A stretch of DNA of 35,113 nt from NCBI GenBank assembly GCA_947258755.1, contig CAMYJO010000015.1, positions 57,972 to 93,084 on the forward strand, read 5' to 3'. The translations under genes were made by a program, and so were the position numbers. The notes beneath the pieces were generated by a model. That model saw only the letters and a list, made by a program, of their open reading frames with translations, had not been told where the DNA came from and did not search any database. Source of the DNA: an uncultured Gammaproteobacteria bacterium. GTDB taxonomy: Bacteria > Pseudomonadota > Gammaproteobacteria > JAADHQ01. Of the stretch, positions 1 through 8,867 are shown one piece after another (positions within the stretch are counted from its first letter, which is position 1; every line of letters begins with the position of its first letter).

Positions 1-1977
1 AGTGGTAATAAAGATATCGACACCGAGCAGTTGCTTGAAGGCTTGAAGAATGTCGGCCTGGCCGAGGGCCGGGTGTTCAACCGCTCATTGCTGGATAAAG
101 TTGAGCAGGAATTAAGAAGGCAGTATTTCAGCAATGGTAAGTATGGGGTTAAATTAAAAACCACGGTATCGCCATTGGAGCGAAATCGTGTCAGTGTGGC
201 GTTGAAGGTGTCTGAAGGTAAGATCGCCAAGATCAGGGAAATCAATCTTATCGGTAACAAGGTTTTCACGGATAAGGAACTGACCAAGCTCTTTACCCTG
301 AGCACGCCGACGATGTTCTCGACCTACAGCGGTAATGATCAATACTCCAAGCAAAAACTGGCAGCCGACCTGGAAGTACTGCGTTCGCATTACCTGAACC
401 GGGGTTACTTGAACTTCAAGATCAAATCGACTCAGGTGTCTATTTCAGCAGACAAGAAGTTCATCTTTATCTCGATTAATATAGATGAAGGTGATCAATT
501 CAAGATCAAGGAACTGAAATTGGCCGGTCAATTGATTGTACCGGATGAACTGGTTAAACAGTTTACGGTTTATTCTGGTGAGATTTTTTCACAAAAAAGC
601 GTGGCCAGAACGGTCAACAAAATTTCCGACCGTCTGGGTGACGAAGGCTATGCCTTTGCTAACGTCAACACCGTGCCGAGTATCGATAAGGACAACAAAC
701 AAGTCAGTCTGACTTTCTTTATCGATCCTGGAAAAAGGGTCTATGTGCGCCGCATCAATATGAGCGGCAATATCAAAACCAGCGATGAAGTGTTGCGCCG
801 TGAGATGCGGCAAATGGAAGGGGGCTGGTTCTCGACCAAGAATGTCAATCGTTCAAAGACACGCCTGGACCGTCTCGGTTACTTTGAAGACGTCAACCTG
901 GAAACGCCCGTAGTGCCTGGCAGCACCGACCAGGTGGATGTGAACTACAAGGTTACGGAAAGGCCTTCGGGGAATTTTCTGGCCAGTATCGGCTATTCGC
1001 AATCCGGTGGTGTGATCCTCTCTGGTAGTATTAACCAGGATAACTTCCTCGGTTCAGGCAAGCGTGTCGGCATCAGTGCCAATAACAGTGATGTCAATAC
1101 TGGCTACAGCATCAGCTATCATAATCCGTACTACACCGTAGATGGCGTCAGTCGCGGTTTTGCACTGTCCTCGCAAGAGACCGATGCCGCCGAGGCCAAT
1201 CTAGCCGACTATATTACTGATGTAGACCAAATATCAATGACTTACGGTATCCCTGTCAATGAGAGTGACCGTATCAACTTCAGCATGTCTTATGCGCTGA
1301 CCGATCTGACGGTTATCGATACTAGCTTCCAGCCGGCAGTGGATTTCACTAACAAGTTTGGTGATAGTTTTGATACACTTACCTTAGGTGTGGGATGGTC
1401 ACATGATACGCGTAATCGGGCGATATTTGCGACTCGCGGGATTCTGCATAATCTGTCCGCTGAAGTGGCCGTTCCGGGTCAGGACCTGGAATATTACAAG
1501 CTCAGCTATAGGCAAAGGCGTTATATACCATTGACCAAGAAGTTAACGCTTCTCATGCGTGGTGAAATCGCTTATGGTGACGGTTATGGTGACAGTGATG
1601 ACCTGCCGTTTTTCGAGAATTTTTTTGCTGGCGGCATCAAGAGTGTGCGTGGTTATCGTGATAACAGCCTCGGCGCCCAGTCTGGAGGGGAACCGGTTGG
1701 TGGAAACCTGAAGACGGTCGGTGCCATTGAATTGTTATTTCCACCACCTTTTGCTTCCGATAGTAAGTCGGTCAGGATGAGTGCATTTTTCGATGCGGGT
1801 TATGTTTTCGACAGTATTGATGATTTTAGTATAAAGCAGTTGCGCGGTTCAGCCGGTCTGTCATTATCCTGGTTGTCACCGGTGGGGCCATTGGTATTTA
1901 GTCTCGCCACACCTGTTAATGATCGTGCTATTGATGATACACAAACCTTCCAATTTTCATTGGGCAGTTCGTTCTAA
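1..1977 (+). CDS. bamA: Outer membrane assembly factor BamA (5' end missing)
   Basis: Central, essential subunit of the BAM complex, which folds and inserts beta-barrel proteins into the outer membrane. The reading frame is open from base 1, so the gene starts upstream; 658 residues are visible against about 750-810 for the family, so the signal peptide and most of POTRA1 are missing. The visible part begins in a POTRA repeat (SGNKDIDTEQ) and continues through POTRA repeats to about residue 320, then a 16-strand barrel. The loop-6 motif VRGYRDNS (a variant of VRGF) is present, and the protein ends in FSLGSSF with the terminal Phe expected of an outer-membrane barrel signal. skp follows after 24 bp, the standard gammaproteobacterial order. 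Identification is very secure. Confidence 0.97.
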   Translation, partial: SGNKDIDTEQLLEGLKNVGLAEGRVFNRSLLDKVEQELRRQYFSNGKYGVKLKTTVSPLERNRVSVALKVSEGKIAKIREINLIGNKVFTDKELTKLFTLSTPTMFSTYSGNDQYSKQKLAADLEVLRSHYLNRGYLNFKIKSTQVSISADKKFIFISINIDEGDQFKIKELKLAGQLIVPDELVKQFTVYSGEIFSQKSVARTVNKISDRLGDEGYAFANVNTVPSIDKDNKQVSLTFFIDPGKRVYVRRINMSGNIKTSDEVLRREMRQMEGGWFSTKNVNRSKTRLDRLGYFEDVNLETPVVPGSTDQVDVNYKVTERPSGNFLASIGYSQSGGVILSGSINQDNFLGSGKRVGISANNSDVNTGYSISYHNPYYTVDGVSRGFALSSQETDAAEANLADYITDVDQISMTYGIPVNESDRINFSMSYALTDLTVIDTSFQPAVDFTNKFGDSFDTLTLGVGWSHDTRNRAIFATRGILHNLSAEVAVPGQDLEYYKLSYRQRRYIPLTKKLTLLMRGEIAYGDGYGDSDDLPFFENFFAGGIKSVRGYRDNSLGAQSGGEPVGGNLKTVGAIELLFPPPFASDSKSVRMSAFFDAGYVFDSIDDFSIKQLRGSAGLSLSWLSPVGPLVFSLATPVNDRAIDDTQTFQFSLGSSF

Positions 1978-2001
1978 CAGTTTTGAACAGAGTAGTTGTT
2001 T

Positions 2002-2556
2002 ATGATTAGAAAATTGTTACTAGTTTCCGCATTACTGTCTGGCTTCATGCTGACGCCGACGCTCGTTCATGCCGAAGATCCGAGGTTTGCGGTCGTCAAT
2101 GTTGCCAAGGCCCTGGAAGAATCGCCACAGGCGGTCGCCGCCAATAAAAGGCTGGAGATTGAATTCGCACCGCGTAACCAGGTCTTGCTGACAATGCGCA
2201 AGAAGTTACGAGAATACGAAGATAGAGTGGCCAAGCAGGGCATGCAGATGAGCGAGGCTCAACTACGAGAGCTTGAACGCAATGTGCATGATACCAAACG
2301 ACAGATCCGCAGAGCGCAGGAAGATTATCGTGAAGACCTCAATATTCGACGCAACGAAGAATTGAGAAAACTGCAGAAAAGAGTCAAGCGCGCCATCATA
2401 ACCGTCGCCGCAGAAAAGAATTACGATATCGTTATGGGTGAAGGTGTATTGTATTCATCTCCCCGTGTCGACATTACTGGTGAGATACTTAAGGTGTTGG
2501 AAAAGGAATTTAAAAGCGCACCCTCAGCTGCATTCGACAACGATGCTGATAACTAA
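2002..2556 (+). CDS. skp: Periplasmic chaperone Skp (OmpH family)
   Basis: Trimeric periplasmic chaperone that holds unfolded outer-membrane proteins on their way to BamA. The protein has 184 residues from the ATG at 2002; an in-frame TTG at 1996 is possible but less likely. It starts with a signal peptide ([14 protein letters not shown]..., cleavage near VHA|ED), then a short beta strand ([15 protein letters not shown]). A long charged coiled-coil arm follows, about residues 50-130, rich in R, K, E and Q, and a closing strand ([13 protein letters not shown]). Length is slightly above the E. coli protein. It lies directly between bamA and lpxD, as in most gammaproteobacteria, and is probably co-transcribed with them. 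Confidence 0.95.
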   Translation: MIRKLLLVSALLSGFMLTPTLVHAEDPRFAVVNVAKALEESPQAVAANKRLEIEFAPRNQVLLTMRKKLREYEDRVAKQGMQMSEAQLRELERNVHDTKRQIRRAQEDYREDLNIRRNEELRKLQKRVKRAIITVAAEKNYDIVMGEGVLYSSPRVDITGEILKVLEKEFKSAPSAAFDNDADN

Positions 2557-2573
2557 TAAATGGGGGTAATTCC

Positions 2574-3590
2574 TTGGGATATACCCTGCAAGAACTCGCA
2601 GATGCAATTGACGGCATAGCGCACGGATCTGCCAAGAACCCAATTGACAGTGTTGCCACGATCTATAATGCCGGTGCCGGTAGCATAAGTTTCCTGGCTA
2701 ATCGCGGCTATTACAAATACCTGTCCGATACCCATGCCGAGGCCATCATCCTGGCCGAGCAAGACCTGGAAAAGTGTCCGGTACCTGCCATTGTGGTTAA
2801 AAACCCTTATCTTGCCTATGCCAAAATAGCCACGCTGCTAAACCCGCCAGTACAAGCTATTCAAGGCTTACACCCGAGTGCCAGCGTCGCTGCAGATGCG
2901 AGTGTGCATGCCAGTGTGGCGGTGGCTGCCAATGCAGTAATCGAATCGGGAGTATCGATTGCCGAAGGTTGTACTATCGGCCCCGGTTGTGTTGTCGGTA
3001 GCAATGTCACGATTGGTAAAGCGACGGTGTTGGTGGCCAATGTAACGCTGTGTCATGACGTCGTCATCGGCGCCAGGGTCATTCTACATCCGGGTGTGGT
3101 GATCGGCGCGGATGGCTTTGGTATCGCCAATGATGAAGGCGAGTGGATCAAGGTACCGCAACTGGGTTCGGTCAATATTGCCGACGATGTCGAGATTGGC
3201 GCCAATACCACTGTCGACCGAGGCGCACTGGAAGATACGATTATAGAACAAGGTGTGAAGCTCGATAACCAGATTCAAGTGGCACATAATGTTATCATTG
3301 GTGAGCATACGGCCATCGCCGGCTGTACCGGGATTGCCGGTAGCACCCATATCGGTAAGCATTGTGCCATTGGCGGTGCTGTCTCGATTGTCGGTCATCT
3401 TGAAATTGCCGATAAAGTACAGATAACAGCGGCCTCGACAGTCACGCAAAGCATCAAGGAGCCGGGCTTGTATTCATCAGGTACGCCATTGCAACAAAAC
3501 GGGCATTGGCACAGAAACTTTGTTCGCTTTCGTCAGCTCGACGAAATGGCAAAAAGAATTCGTAAACTTGAAAAACAAATTGAAAAATAA
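2574..3590 (+). CDS. lpxD: UDP-3-O-(3-hydroxyacyl)glucosamine N-acyltransferase LpxD
   Basis: Third step of lipid A synthesis: adds an acyl chain from acyl-ACP to the 2-amino group of UDP-3-O-acylglucosamine, in the cytoplasm. 338 residues, close to the E. coli 341. The N-terminal uridine-binding domain (about residues 1-100, with the typical [10 protein letters not shown] segment) is followed by a left-handed parallel beta helix of hexapeptide repeats. The catalytic His is residue 238, in [11 protein letters not shown]. The C-terminus ends in the usual helix ([14 protein letters not shown]). The only start that preserves the family N-terminus is TTG at 2574; the ATG at 2560 is in another frame. 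The upstream GGGGGTAA run is a plausible ribosome binding site. 17 bp separate it from skp. Confidence 0.96.
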   Translation: MGYTLQELADAIDGIAHGSAKNPIDSVATIYNAGAGSISFLANRGYYKYLSDTHAEAIILAEQDLEKCPVPAIVVKNPYLAYAKIATLLNPPVQAIQGLHPSASVAADASVHASVAVAANAVIESGVSIAEGCTIGPGCVVGSNVTIGKATVLVANVTLCHDVVIGARVILHPGVVIGADGFGIANDEGEWIKVPQLGSVNIADDVEIGANTTVDRGALEDTIIEQGVKLDNQIQVAHNVIIGEHTAIAGCTGIAGSTHIGKHCAIGGAVSIVGHLEIADKVQITAASTVTQSIKEPGLYSSGTPLQQNGHWHRNFVRFRQLDEMAKRIRKLEKQIEK

Positions 3591-3608
3591 AGTAGCAGGA
3601 TAATTTAT

Positions 3609-4067
3609 ATGTCGTCTGAAAAAACTATGGATATACATGCCATATTAAAACATTTGCCTCACCGCTATCCCTTCCTATTGATAGATCGGGTAACGGATTA
3701 TAAGGAAGGTGAATACCTTAGTGCCTACAAGAATGTGACCTATAATGAAAATTATTTTACCGGTCATTTTCCAATTCGTCCGGTTATGCCGGGTGTGCTA
3801 ATTCTGGAAGCATTGGCACAGGCCACAGGTATCCTGGCATTTAAAACCAATGGTACCTTGCCAACAGATAAGTCGCTTTACTATTTTGTCGGCATCGACA
3901 AGGCCCGTTTCAAGCAACCGGTGGAGCCGGGCGATCAATTGGTGCTTGAAGTGAAGCTGACTAAAAAGAAAGGCCCGATGTGGAAATTTTCAGCTGAGGC
4001 CAAGGTCGATGGCAAGGTGGTCACATCAGCCGAGCTGATGTGTGCGGAAAAGGACATAGATACTTGA
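3609..4067 (+). CDS. fabZ: (3R)-hydroxyacyl-ACP dehydratase FabZ
   Basis: Hot-dog-fold dehydratase that converts beta-hydroxyacyl-ACP to trans-2-enoyl-ACP in fatty acid elongation. Its location between lpxD and lpxA is the canonical one, balancing 3-hydroxyacyl-ACP between phospholipid and lipid A synthesis. 152 residues. The family signature [13 protein letters not shown] is present at about residues 15-27, and the catalytic His and Glu are in [20 protein letters not shown]. The start is ATG 3609 with an AGCAGGA-like site upstream; an in-frame ATG at 3627 would give a slightly shorter protein. The stop codon overlaps the TTG start of lpxA (TTGA), implying translational coupling. Confidence 0.97.
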   Translation: MSSEKTMDIHAILKHLPHRYPFLLIDRVTDYKEGEYLSAYKNVTYNENYFTGHFPIRPVMPGVLILEALAQATGILAFKTNGTLPTDKSLYYFVGIDKARFKQPVEPGDQLVLEVKLTKKKGPMWKFSAEAKVDGKVVTSAELMCAEKDIDT

Positions 4068-4834
4068 TACATGAAACCGCCATTATCGACCCGGGCGCAC
4101 GTCTTGCCGACGGTGTGGAAGTAGGGGCGTACTCGATTATCGGTGCCGATGTGGAGATAGGCAAGGGCACTGTCATCGGCCCCCACGTCGTTGTCAAAGG
4201 CCCTTGCAAGATCGGTGAAGACAATCGTATCCTGCAATTTTCCTCTGTGGGTGAAGATCCACAAGACAAGAAATTCGCAGGTGAGCCGACACTGCTGGAA
4301 ATCGGCGACAGAAACCTTATTCGTGAATCCTGCACCATCAACCGCGGCACCACACAAGGCGGCGGCACGACCAAAATCGGTTCCGATAACTGGATCATGG
4401 CCTATGTCCATATCGCCCATGACTGTATCCTCGGTAACCATACCATCCTCGCCAATGGCACCACCTTTGCCGGTCACGTAACTGTTGAAGATTATGTTAT
4501 TCTCGGTGGCTTCACCATGGTGCATCAATTTTCGGTGCTCGGTAAGCATTGTTTCACGTCTATCAATAGTGTCGTGCTGAAAGATATTCCTCCTTATGTG
4601 ATGGTGTCCGGGCAACCGGCTGTGCCGCATGGCCTGAATACTGAAGGCCTGAAACGTCATGCCTTCACAGCAGAAAAAATCAAGGAAATTAAACAGGCTT
4701 ATAAACTCCTGTATAAATCGAATTTGCTATTTAAGGACGCCAAGGAACAAATAAAGTCCATGGGTGAATCATCAGAGGAGCTAAAACATTTTTCCCAGTT
4801 CCTTGAAAACAGTCAGCGTGGAGTTGTCAGATAA
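4064..4834 (+). CDS. lpxA: UDP-N-acetylglucosamine O-acyltransferase LpxA
   Basis: First committed step of lipid A synthesis: transfers 3-hydroxyacyl from ACP to the 3-OH of UDP-GlcNAc, as a cytoplasmic homotrimer. With the TTG at 4064 as start the protein is 256 residues and its N-terminus ([14 protein letters not shown]) aligns with other LpxA proteins. A GTG further upstream at 4040 would add eight residues the family does not have. The left-handed beta helix is clear, and the catalytic region [12 protein letters not shown] carries the conserved His. The [13 protein letters not shown] segment begins the helical C-terminal domain. It overlaps fabZ by four bases. Confidence 0.95.
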   Translation: MIHETAIIDPGARLADGVEVGAYSIIGADVEIGKGTVIGPHVVVKGPCKIGEDNRILQFSSVGEDPQDKKFAGEPTLLEIGDRNLIRESCTINRGTTQGGGTTKIGSDNWIMAYVHIAHDCILGNHTILANGTTFAGHVTVEDYVILGGFTMVHQFSVLGKHCFTSINSVVLKDIPPYVMVSGQPAVPHGLNTEGLKRHAFTAEKIKEIKQAYKLLYKSNLLFKDAKEQIKSMGESSEELKHFSQFLENSQRGVVR

Positions 4835-4859
4835 ATTCTGACATGCAATAAGCCGGGCC

Positions 4860-6005
4860 ATGGTCTGTATCGCACTTGTCGCAGGTGAAGCATCCGGAGA
4901 TCTGCTCGGCGCCTCGCTGATAAACGCATTAAAAGATAAATACCCGCAGGCGGAATTCATCGGCATTGGCGGCCCGGAAATGATCAAGGCGGGTTGCGAA
5001 TCGCTCTACCCAATGGAAGCCCTGTCGGTCATGGGGCTGGTCGAAGTCCTAAAGCACTTGCCGTCACTATTAAAAATGCGTGCACAACTCTATGCGCGCT
5101 TACTGGAAAAGAAACCGGATGTCTTTATTGGTATCGACGCCCCGGACTTTAACCTGGCCCTGGAGCGTAAACTCAAATCCAGTGGTATCAAAACCGTTCA
5201 TTATGTCAGCCCATCGGTCTGGGCCTGGCGCCAATGGCGGGTCAAGAAAATCGCCAGATCTATCGACCTGATGTTGACCCTGTTTCCGTTTGAAGTCTCT
5301 TTTTATCAACAACATGAGGTCAAGGCCGTTTTTGTCGGTCATCCGTTGGCGGACATGGTGCCCATGCAAGTCGATCAGGCGCAGGCGCGCACACAGGTTT
5401 ACCCAGACAATGACAAACGCCTGGTGGCGATGTTGCCGGGCAGCCGTATCAGCGAGCTGGAGCGGTTGGCCGAAGTGTTTATACGAACGGCCGAACAATG
5501 CAGCAAAAACGCACCGGACCTGGAATTCATTGTGCCCTTCGCCAATGACAAAACAAGGCGTTATTTTCAGGATGTAGTCGACAGACTGAAAACACAGGCC
5601 AACATCACAACTATCCTGGGCCAATCGCGCCTGGTTATGCAGGCCAGTGATGCTGTGTTACTGGCCTCGGGCACGGCGGCCCTTGAGGCCCTGTTGCTGA
5701 AACGACCGATGGTGGTCGCCTACAAATTATCAGGGCTCACCTATTGGTTATTGAAGACCTTCAGGATTCTTAAGGTGTCGTTGTACTCATTGCCGAACCT
5801 GCTGGCAGGAAAAAAAATAGTCGAAGAATTCATCCAGAAGGATGCCCGGCCTGAAATGATAGCACCCGCATTGCTGACATTATTGGATGAAGAACATTCC
5901 AATCAGGCATTACTAGCGACCTACGATGACATTCATCGATCGCTTAAAAAAGAAGCCAGTCAAGAAGCCGCCAATGCCATCGCCGCATTGATGGATAAGG
6001 AATAA
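4860..6005 (+). CDS. lpxB: Lipid-A-disaccharide synthase LpxB
   Basis: Glycosyltransferase (GT19, GT-B fold) that joins 2,3-diacylglucosamine-1-phosphate and UDP-2,3-diacylglucosamine to make the lipid A disaccharide at the inner face of the cytoplasmic membrane. 381 residues, matching the E. coli 382. The N-terminal signature ALVAGEASGDLLGA is present, as is YVSPSVWAWRQWRVKKIA in the middle. The C-terminal nucleotide-sugar part contains the expected LLASGTAALEALLLKRPMVV. ATG at 4860; the ribosome binding site is weak. It follows lpxA by 25 bp and precedes rnhB by 7 bp. Confidence 0.97.
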   Translation: MVCIALVAGEASGDLLGASLINALKDKYPQAEFIGIGGPEMIKAGCESLYPMEALSVMGLVEVLKHLPSLLKMRAQLYARLLEKKPDVFIGIDAPDFNLALERKLKSSGIKTVHYVSPSVWAWRQWRVKKIARSIDLMLTLFPFEVSFYQQHEVKAVFVGHPLADMVPMQVDQAQARTQVYPDNDKRLVAMLPGSRISELERLAEVFIRTAEQCSKNAPDLEFIVPFANDKTRRYFQDVVDRLKTQANITTILGQSRLVMQASDAVLLASGTAALEALLLKRPMVVAYKLSGLTYWLLKTFRILKVSLYSLPNLLAGKKIVEEFIQKDARPEMIAPALLTLLDEEHSNQALLATYDDIHRSLKKEASQEAANAIAALMDKE

Positions 6006-6012
6006 TTGAAAT

Positions 6013-6609
6013 ATGTATGATGAAGACAAGGAATACCCATTACTAACCGCAGGCGTCGATGAAGTAGGACGTGGCCCTTTGGCCGGACCCGTGGTCGCAG
6101 CCGCCGTGATCCTCGACCCGAATAAGCCAATCGAAGGCCTGGCTGACTCAAAAAAATTGAGTGAAAAGAAACGCGAAGCCCTGTACCCAATCATCAAGGA
6201 AAATGCCTTGTACTTTTCAGTAGCTGAGGCCAGTGTCGAGGAGATCGACCGCATCAATATCCTCCAGGCCAGTCTGCTGGCGATGCAACGTGCGATCGAG
6301 GGGCTAGGGGTCTTACCTGAACATGTATTGGTCGATGGCAATAAGGCGCCCAATGTCAGCATGTCGGTCGATACCGTTGTTAAAGGTGATAGCCGCGTAG
6401 CCTCCATCAGTGCTGCCTCGATTATTGCCAAAGTAGATCGGGACCGGATGATGCACGAGTACCATCAACGCTATCCGCAGTTCTCCTTTCATAAACACAA
6501 GGCCTATGGTTCTAAGCAGCATCTTGCTGAATTGCTGGAACATGGGCCTACTCCGGAACATCGCAAGACCTTTGCGCCGGTGCGTAGATTGCTGGGTGAA
6601 GGCGGTTAG
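6013..6609 (+). CDS. rnhB: Ribonuclease HII
   Basis: Cleaves the RNA strand of RNA-DNA hybrids and 5' of single ribonucleotides misincorporated in DNA. 198 residues, the usual size. The active site acidic residues are visible in [15 protein letters not shown] (Asp and Glu near residues 16-17), in VLVDGNKAP and in AKVDRDRMM. The C-terminus ([20 protein letters not shown]) is typical. It is the last gene of the conserved envelope operon. In many gammaproteobacteria dnaE follows, but here the sequence changes to a decayed accessory region. Confidence 0.97.
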   Translation: MYDEDKEYPLLTAGVDEVGRGPLAGPVVAAAVILDPNKPIEGLADSKKLSEKKREALYPIIKENALYFSVAEASVEEIDRINILQASLLAMQRAIEGLGVLPEHVLVDGNKAPNVSMSVDTVVKGDSRVASISAASIIAKVDRDRMMHEYHQRYPQFSFHKHKAYGSKQHLAELLEHGPTPEHRKTFAPVRRLLGEGG

Positions 6610-6788
6610 CCATTTGCCCTGGCGCATTTATCAAACCTGTGCGCTGTACTGAAGCAATAGAGCCTGCCAAGCTTATTACGGTCTATCTACTTGGTATGTC
6701 ATCGGAAATGTATTTATTTATACACTATAGGCATTATAGAATGCTTAATACGGTGTCTTTCATCGACCAAAACCCGACATCAAACGTC

Positions 6789-6808
6789 ATTCCCGCGCAG
6801 GCGGGAAT
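6789..6808. repeat. REP-like palindrome, left end of element
   Basis: ATTCCCGC and GCGGGAAT form a perfect 8-bp stem around a GCAG loop, flanked by CGTC and CCAAAA. It resembles dispersed REP-type palindromes. It could also act as a weak terminator for the rnhB operon, although only four A residues follow it. Confidence 0.6.
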
Positions 6809-6825
6809 CCAAAAAGGAATAGCAT

Positions 6826-7115
6826 ATGGAAATGACACCATGCGTTTACATGAAGGCTAACAAACCCAATGGCTCACGATATATCGGTGTGACTTCTAAG
6901 CTGTTTAAACGTGTTTTGGAATACAAAACTAACTTGGTTAAGGGTTTGCAAAAAACTACCATGTGCATGCGCTGGTGTGGTATGAGCGATACGAAGAGAT
7001 GCAATCGGCAATAGTATGTGTAAAACAACTAAAGAAGTGGAATCGTCAATGGAAGATCTGTCTAATTAACGAGTTGGATCCACAATGGAATGATCTTTAT
7101 ACAACGATAGTGTGA
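6826..7115 (+). pseudogene. GIY-YIG endonuclease family protein, frameshifted
   Basis: The first frame (6826-about 6950) reads as the start of a small single-domain GIY-YIG nuclease: CVYMKANKPNGSRYIGVTS corresponds to the GIY and YIG strands, followed by a KRVLEYKTNLVKG helix. After an A6 run near 6950 the homology continues in another frame with ALVWYERYEEMQ, KQLKKWNRQWKICLINE and DPQWNDLY, ending at the TGA at 7113-7115. A single frameshift therefore separates the two halves of an otherwise full-length gene of about 95 residues. The original protein would be a UPF0213/YhbQ-like nuclease. In its current form only a truncated 62-residue product is predicted. Confidence 0.8.
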
Positions 7116-7130
7116 CAAATGGATCCCCGA

Positions 7131-7153
7131 TCCCCGACTAAGTCTCTCGGGGA
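7131..7153. repeat. Palindrome at right end of element
   Basis: TCCCCGA (7131-7137) and TCGGGGA (7147-7153) are perfect inverted arms around a 9-base loop. They sit just after the stop of the nuclease relic and before the GGGATGACG end. Confidence 0.55.
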
Positions 7154-7260
7154 CAGGCTGCGCTGGGATGACGGTCTAAAGGAGCGGCTGTTCCTGGTGG
7201 AAAGCTGTCTTTGGACATTAGTGTTGCTATGAATGACTTAGTGCCATAACTTGTAATTGC

Positions 7261-7704
7261 TTAGTTAACCGCAGTCACACCCCAGAGCAAACCAAACAAC
7301 AAAGGCTGATGTAGCATATAAATCCACAGGCTATACCTTCCAGCCAGATTTAATATAGATGAAGTACTGAATCGATCGCTGGCATACAATACGCGATTGC
7401 CCACTGCGGTATGTACAAGGAAATGCCCGATCGTAATCCCACATAACACCACACCCAGCCAGGGTAGCGGCGGAACATAATCCTCGGTCAATGGCCTGTG
7501 CGTCATCAGCCCTATCCAATGTAGTGCTGGATGATTAAAAAGTGTTAGAGAGACGTTATTACCGATAACGATCAGTGATACACCGATAATCAGGCTGTAG
7601 ACCGGATGTTTGATAAACGGGATGGCCAATAGACTGGCAACGGCAATGAAATGCAGGATACCAAACCAAATCGTGCGGCCAGGAAATAAAAAGTAGGAAA
7701 CGAT
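7261..7704 (-). pseudogene. DUF1624-type membrane acyltransferase, C-terminal fragment (copy 1)
   Basis: On the minus strand the C-terminal half of a multi-pass membrane protein is readable. Hydrophobic segments surround the conserved FNHPALHWIGLMTHRPLTEDYVP-type region, then LPWLGVVLCGITIGH and a final AGRYSLWIYMLHQPLLFG. It matches copy 2 at 10885-11611 closely. The fragment stops abruptly at about 7704 in the segment corresponding to SYFLFPGRTIWFG of copy 2, with no N-terminal half upstream. The family (heparan-alpha-glucosaminide N-acetyltransferase-like, DUF1624) is assigned from this C-terminal pattern. It is a truncated relic. Confidence 0.75.
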
Positions 7705-7705
7705 A

Positions 7706-7918
7706 CGCCTGCATATTGCTTATCAAGATACGTTTGGTAACTTAAAATATGTAACTAACGTCAGTGGTATGTGGGAGCATTATTTCCTCGATAGCAGAGC
7801 TGGTATTGGCGTCGATGTCGGCGGCTATCCTGGCATCACTGTAGATCCAGCCGGGAGGGTAACCGTCTTGTATATCGACTGGAGTGATGACACGGTCAAA
7901 TTAGTATTCAGTCCATAA
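7706..7918 (+). pseudogene. Fragment of a secreted LKYATN-type repeat protein
   Basis: An open frame without a start runs to TAA at 7916-7918, preceded in frame by a stop at 7694. It reads HIAYQDTFGNLKYVTN, then VGGYPGITVDPAGRVTVLYID and VKLVFSP. This pattern (HI-Y-D...LKY-TN...G-P-I-VD--G-V---Y-D) is that of tandem repeats found in large bacterial secreted beta-propeller-like proteins. Only about one and a half repeats remain and they begin exactly where DUF1624 copy 1 breaks off, so it appears to be a rearrangement scar. Function cannot be assigned. Confidence 0.55.
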
Positions 7919-8366
7919 TTGGGTTGATGAATTGCATAACGAGAGGATAATTAAGAATGCATCACAGTAATTGATGAGCGCCAGTCAATAAATGATACGC
8001 TGAAGTTCCGCTATCGACCCAACTCGTTCGTTTAGCTAGCGCTAACATAAATAATCACTAACCTGCAGCCCAAAGCGCTCGTTCAACGAGCCTTAATAAT
8101 AATTCTGTTATATTTCAGGTTGTGGCCTATTGCAGTCATATAGGCAACACTTTTAGATACATTTAAATTTTTCTGTGAACTTTCTTGAATAGTCCAAATT
8201 TTGGTCTATTCTTGTGACATCGTTGAAAGATGAAATAAGGATGTGCTCCCGCAGAGAGATTTCTGGAGACCGTCGACAACGTGTGTATTCGCTAAACAGA
8301 TCTACGTAAAAAAACAAACCAAAACTGTTGCTAATTTCATTATTTACTTCATTGAGTGGGTCTAAA
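7919..8366. other. Intergenic region, no gene recognised; contains a small palindrome
   Basis: About 450 bp with no convincing coding sequence. A 94-residue minus-strand open frame at 8153-8437 has no recognisable domain and overlaps the next gene, so I do not call it. A perfect inverted repeat GCTCGTTCAACGAGC lies at 8077-8091; it is not followed by a T run and its role is unknown. The promoter of the downstream pair presumably lies in the AT-rich 8290-8350 stretch, but I see no good -35/-10 pair. Confidence 0.5.
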
Positions 8367-8864
8367 ATGGAACACAATATCAGATTGTTTATTAAATATA
8401 TCCTCGGCATTTTCACTACCTTGATTTTCATGGGCATACCCGGCCTGGTTTATTCAGCCGATCTTGGAAGCGTGCCACCCTGGACGGATTCTCGCATAGA
8501 GCTGATTGATCAACCTGGCGAGGGGCCCGACCGGGTCATCTCAATTACCATGTCAACCAAGCTCGGTGAATCGATTCTCATTATTGAAAGGGATGGTCAA
8601 AAATCAGAAGCCCCTATGTCCAATGAGGCGTGCTTGAACCTCTGGCAGTACCTGTTGGACAGGGATATCGGTAACATGGTGGATGCGCCAGTGGAGAACC
8701 CGATTCCCGACCAATCACTGTTCATATTCAAATTCACGAACGGTCTCGAGAGTAACACTTTCTCGGCATATGGAGTTGATTTCCTCAAAGATACCCGTTA
8801 CCGGGAGATTGCCAGATCAATTATTGAAGTTGCTGATAAATATAGTCCTAAAGGGGAGGATTGA
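8367..8864 (+). CDS. Hypothetical exported protein
   Basis: 165 residues from the ATG at 8367; an in-frame TTG at 8328 would add a poor N-terminus. It starts with a signal peptide or anchor (IKYILGIFTTLIFMGIPGLVYSA) followed by ADLGSVPPWTDSRIELID. The mature part is rich in acidic residues with no recognised domain. Segments such as SNEACLNLWQYLLDRDIG and YREIARSIIEVADKY look like helices around a small mixed fold. It ends three bases before the metalloprotease-like gene, so the two are probably one transcription unit. One guess is a periplasmic partner or inhibitor of that protein, but nothing in the sequence proves it. Confidence 0.7.
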   Translation: MEHNIRLFIKYILGIFTTLIFMGIPGLVYSADLGSVPPWTDSRIELIDQPGEGPDRVISITMSTKLGESILIIERDGQKSEAPMSNEACLNLWQYLLDRDIGNMVDAPVENPIPDQSLFIFKFTNGLESNTFSAYGVDFLKDTRYREIARSIIEVADKYSPKGED

Positions 8865-8867
8865 GTC

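Larger units (their letters stand above)
6785..7173. mobile_element. Small element with inverted ends carrying a GIY-YIG nuclease relic
   Basis: A 389-bp unit bounded by CGTCATTCCC (6785-6794) and its near-perfect inverted copy GGGATGACG (7165-7173). The left end forms a hairpin with an 8-bp perfect stem. The right end contains a second hairpin with 7-bp arms at 7131-7153. The only gene inside is the GIY-YIG pseudogene. CGTCATTCCCGC...GCGGGAAT palindromes are common dispersed repeats in proteobacteria. That the nuclease gene and the palindromes form one mobile unit is inference from their arrangement. Confidence 0.5.

Noticed and set aside
3935-4660. 241-codon minus-strand open frame over fabZ-lpxA
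   Set aside because: Antisense to two secure genes and without recognisable domains.
6639-6860. 73-codon plus-strand open frame
   Set aside because: It runs through the REP-like palindrome and into the nuclease relic; no domain and no ribosome binding site.
6940-6965. Programmed frameshifting at the A6 run in the GIY-YIG gene
   Set aside because: No stimulatory structure or upstream Shine-Dalgarno-like site is evident, and the gene also carries non-consensus residues; decay or a sequencing error is simpler.
8040-8100. Possible integron attC or phage attachment site around the GCTCGTTCAACGAGC palindrome
   Set aside because: No matching core sites (RYYYAAC/GTTRRRY pairs in correct spacing), no integrase and no second copy found in the window.
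8153-8437. 94-codon minus-strand open frame
   Set aside because: No similarity recognised, overlaps the start of the exported protein gene, and composition is typical of noncoding AT-rich DNA.
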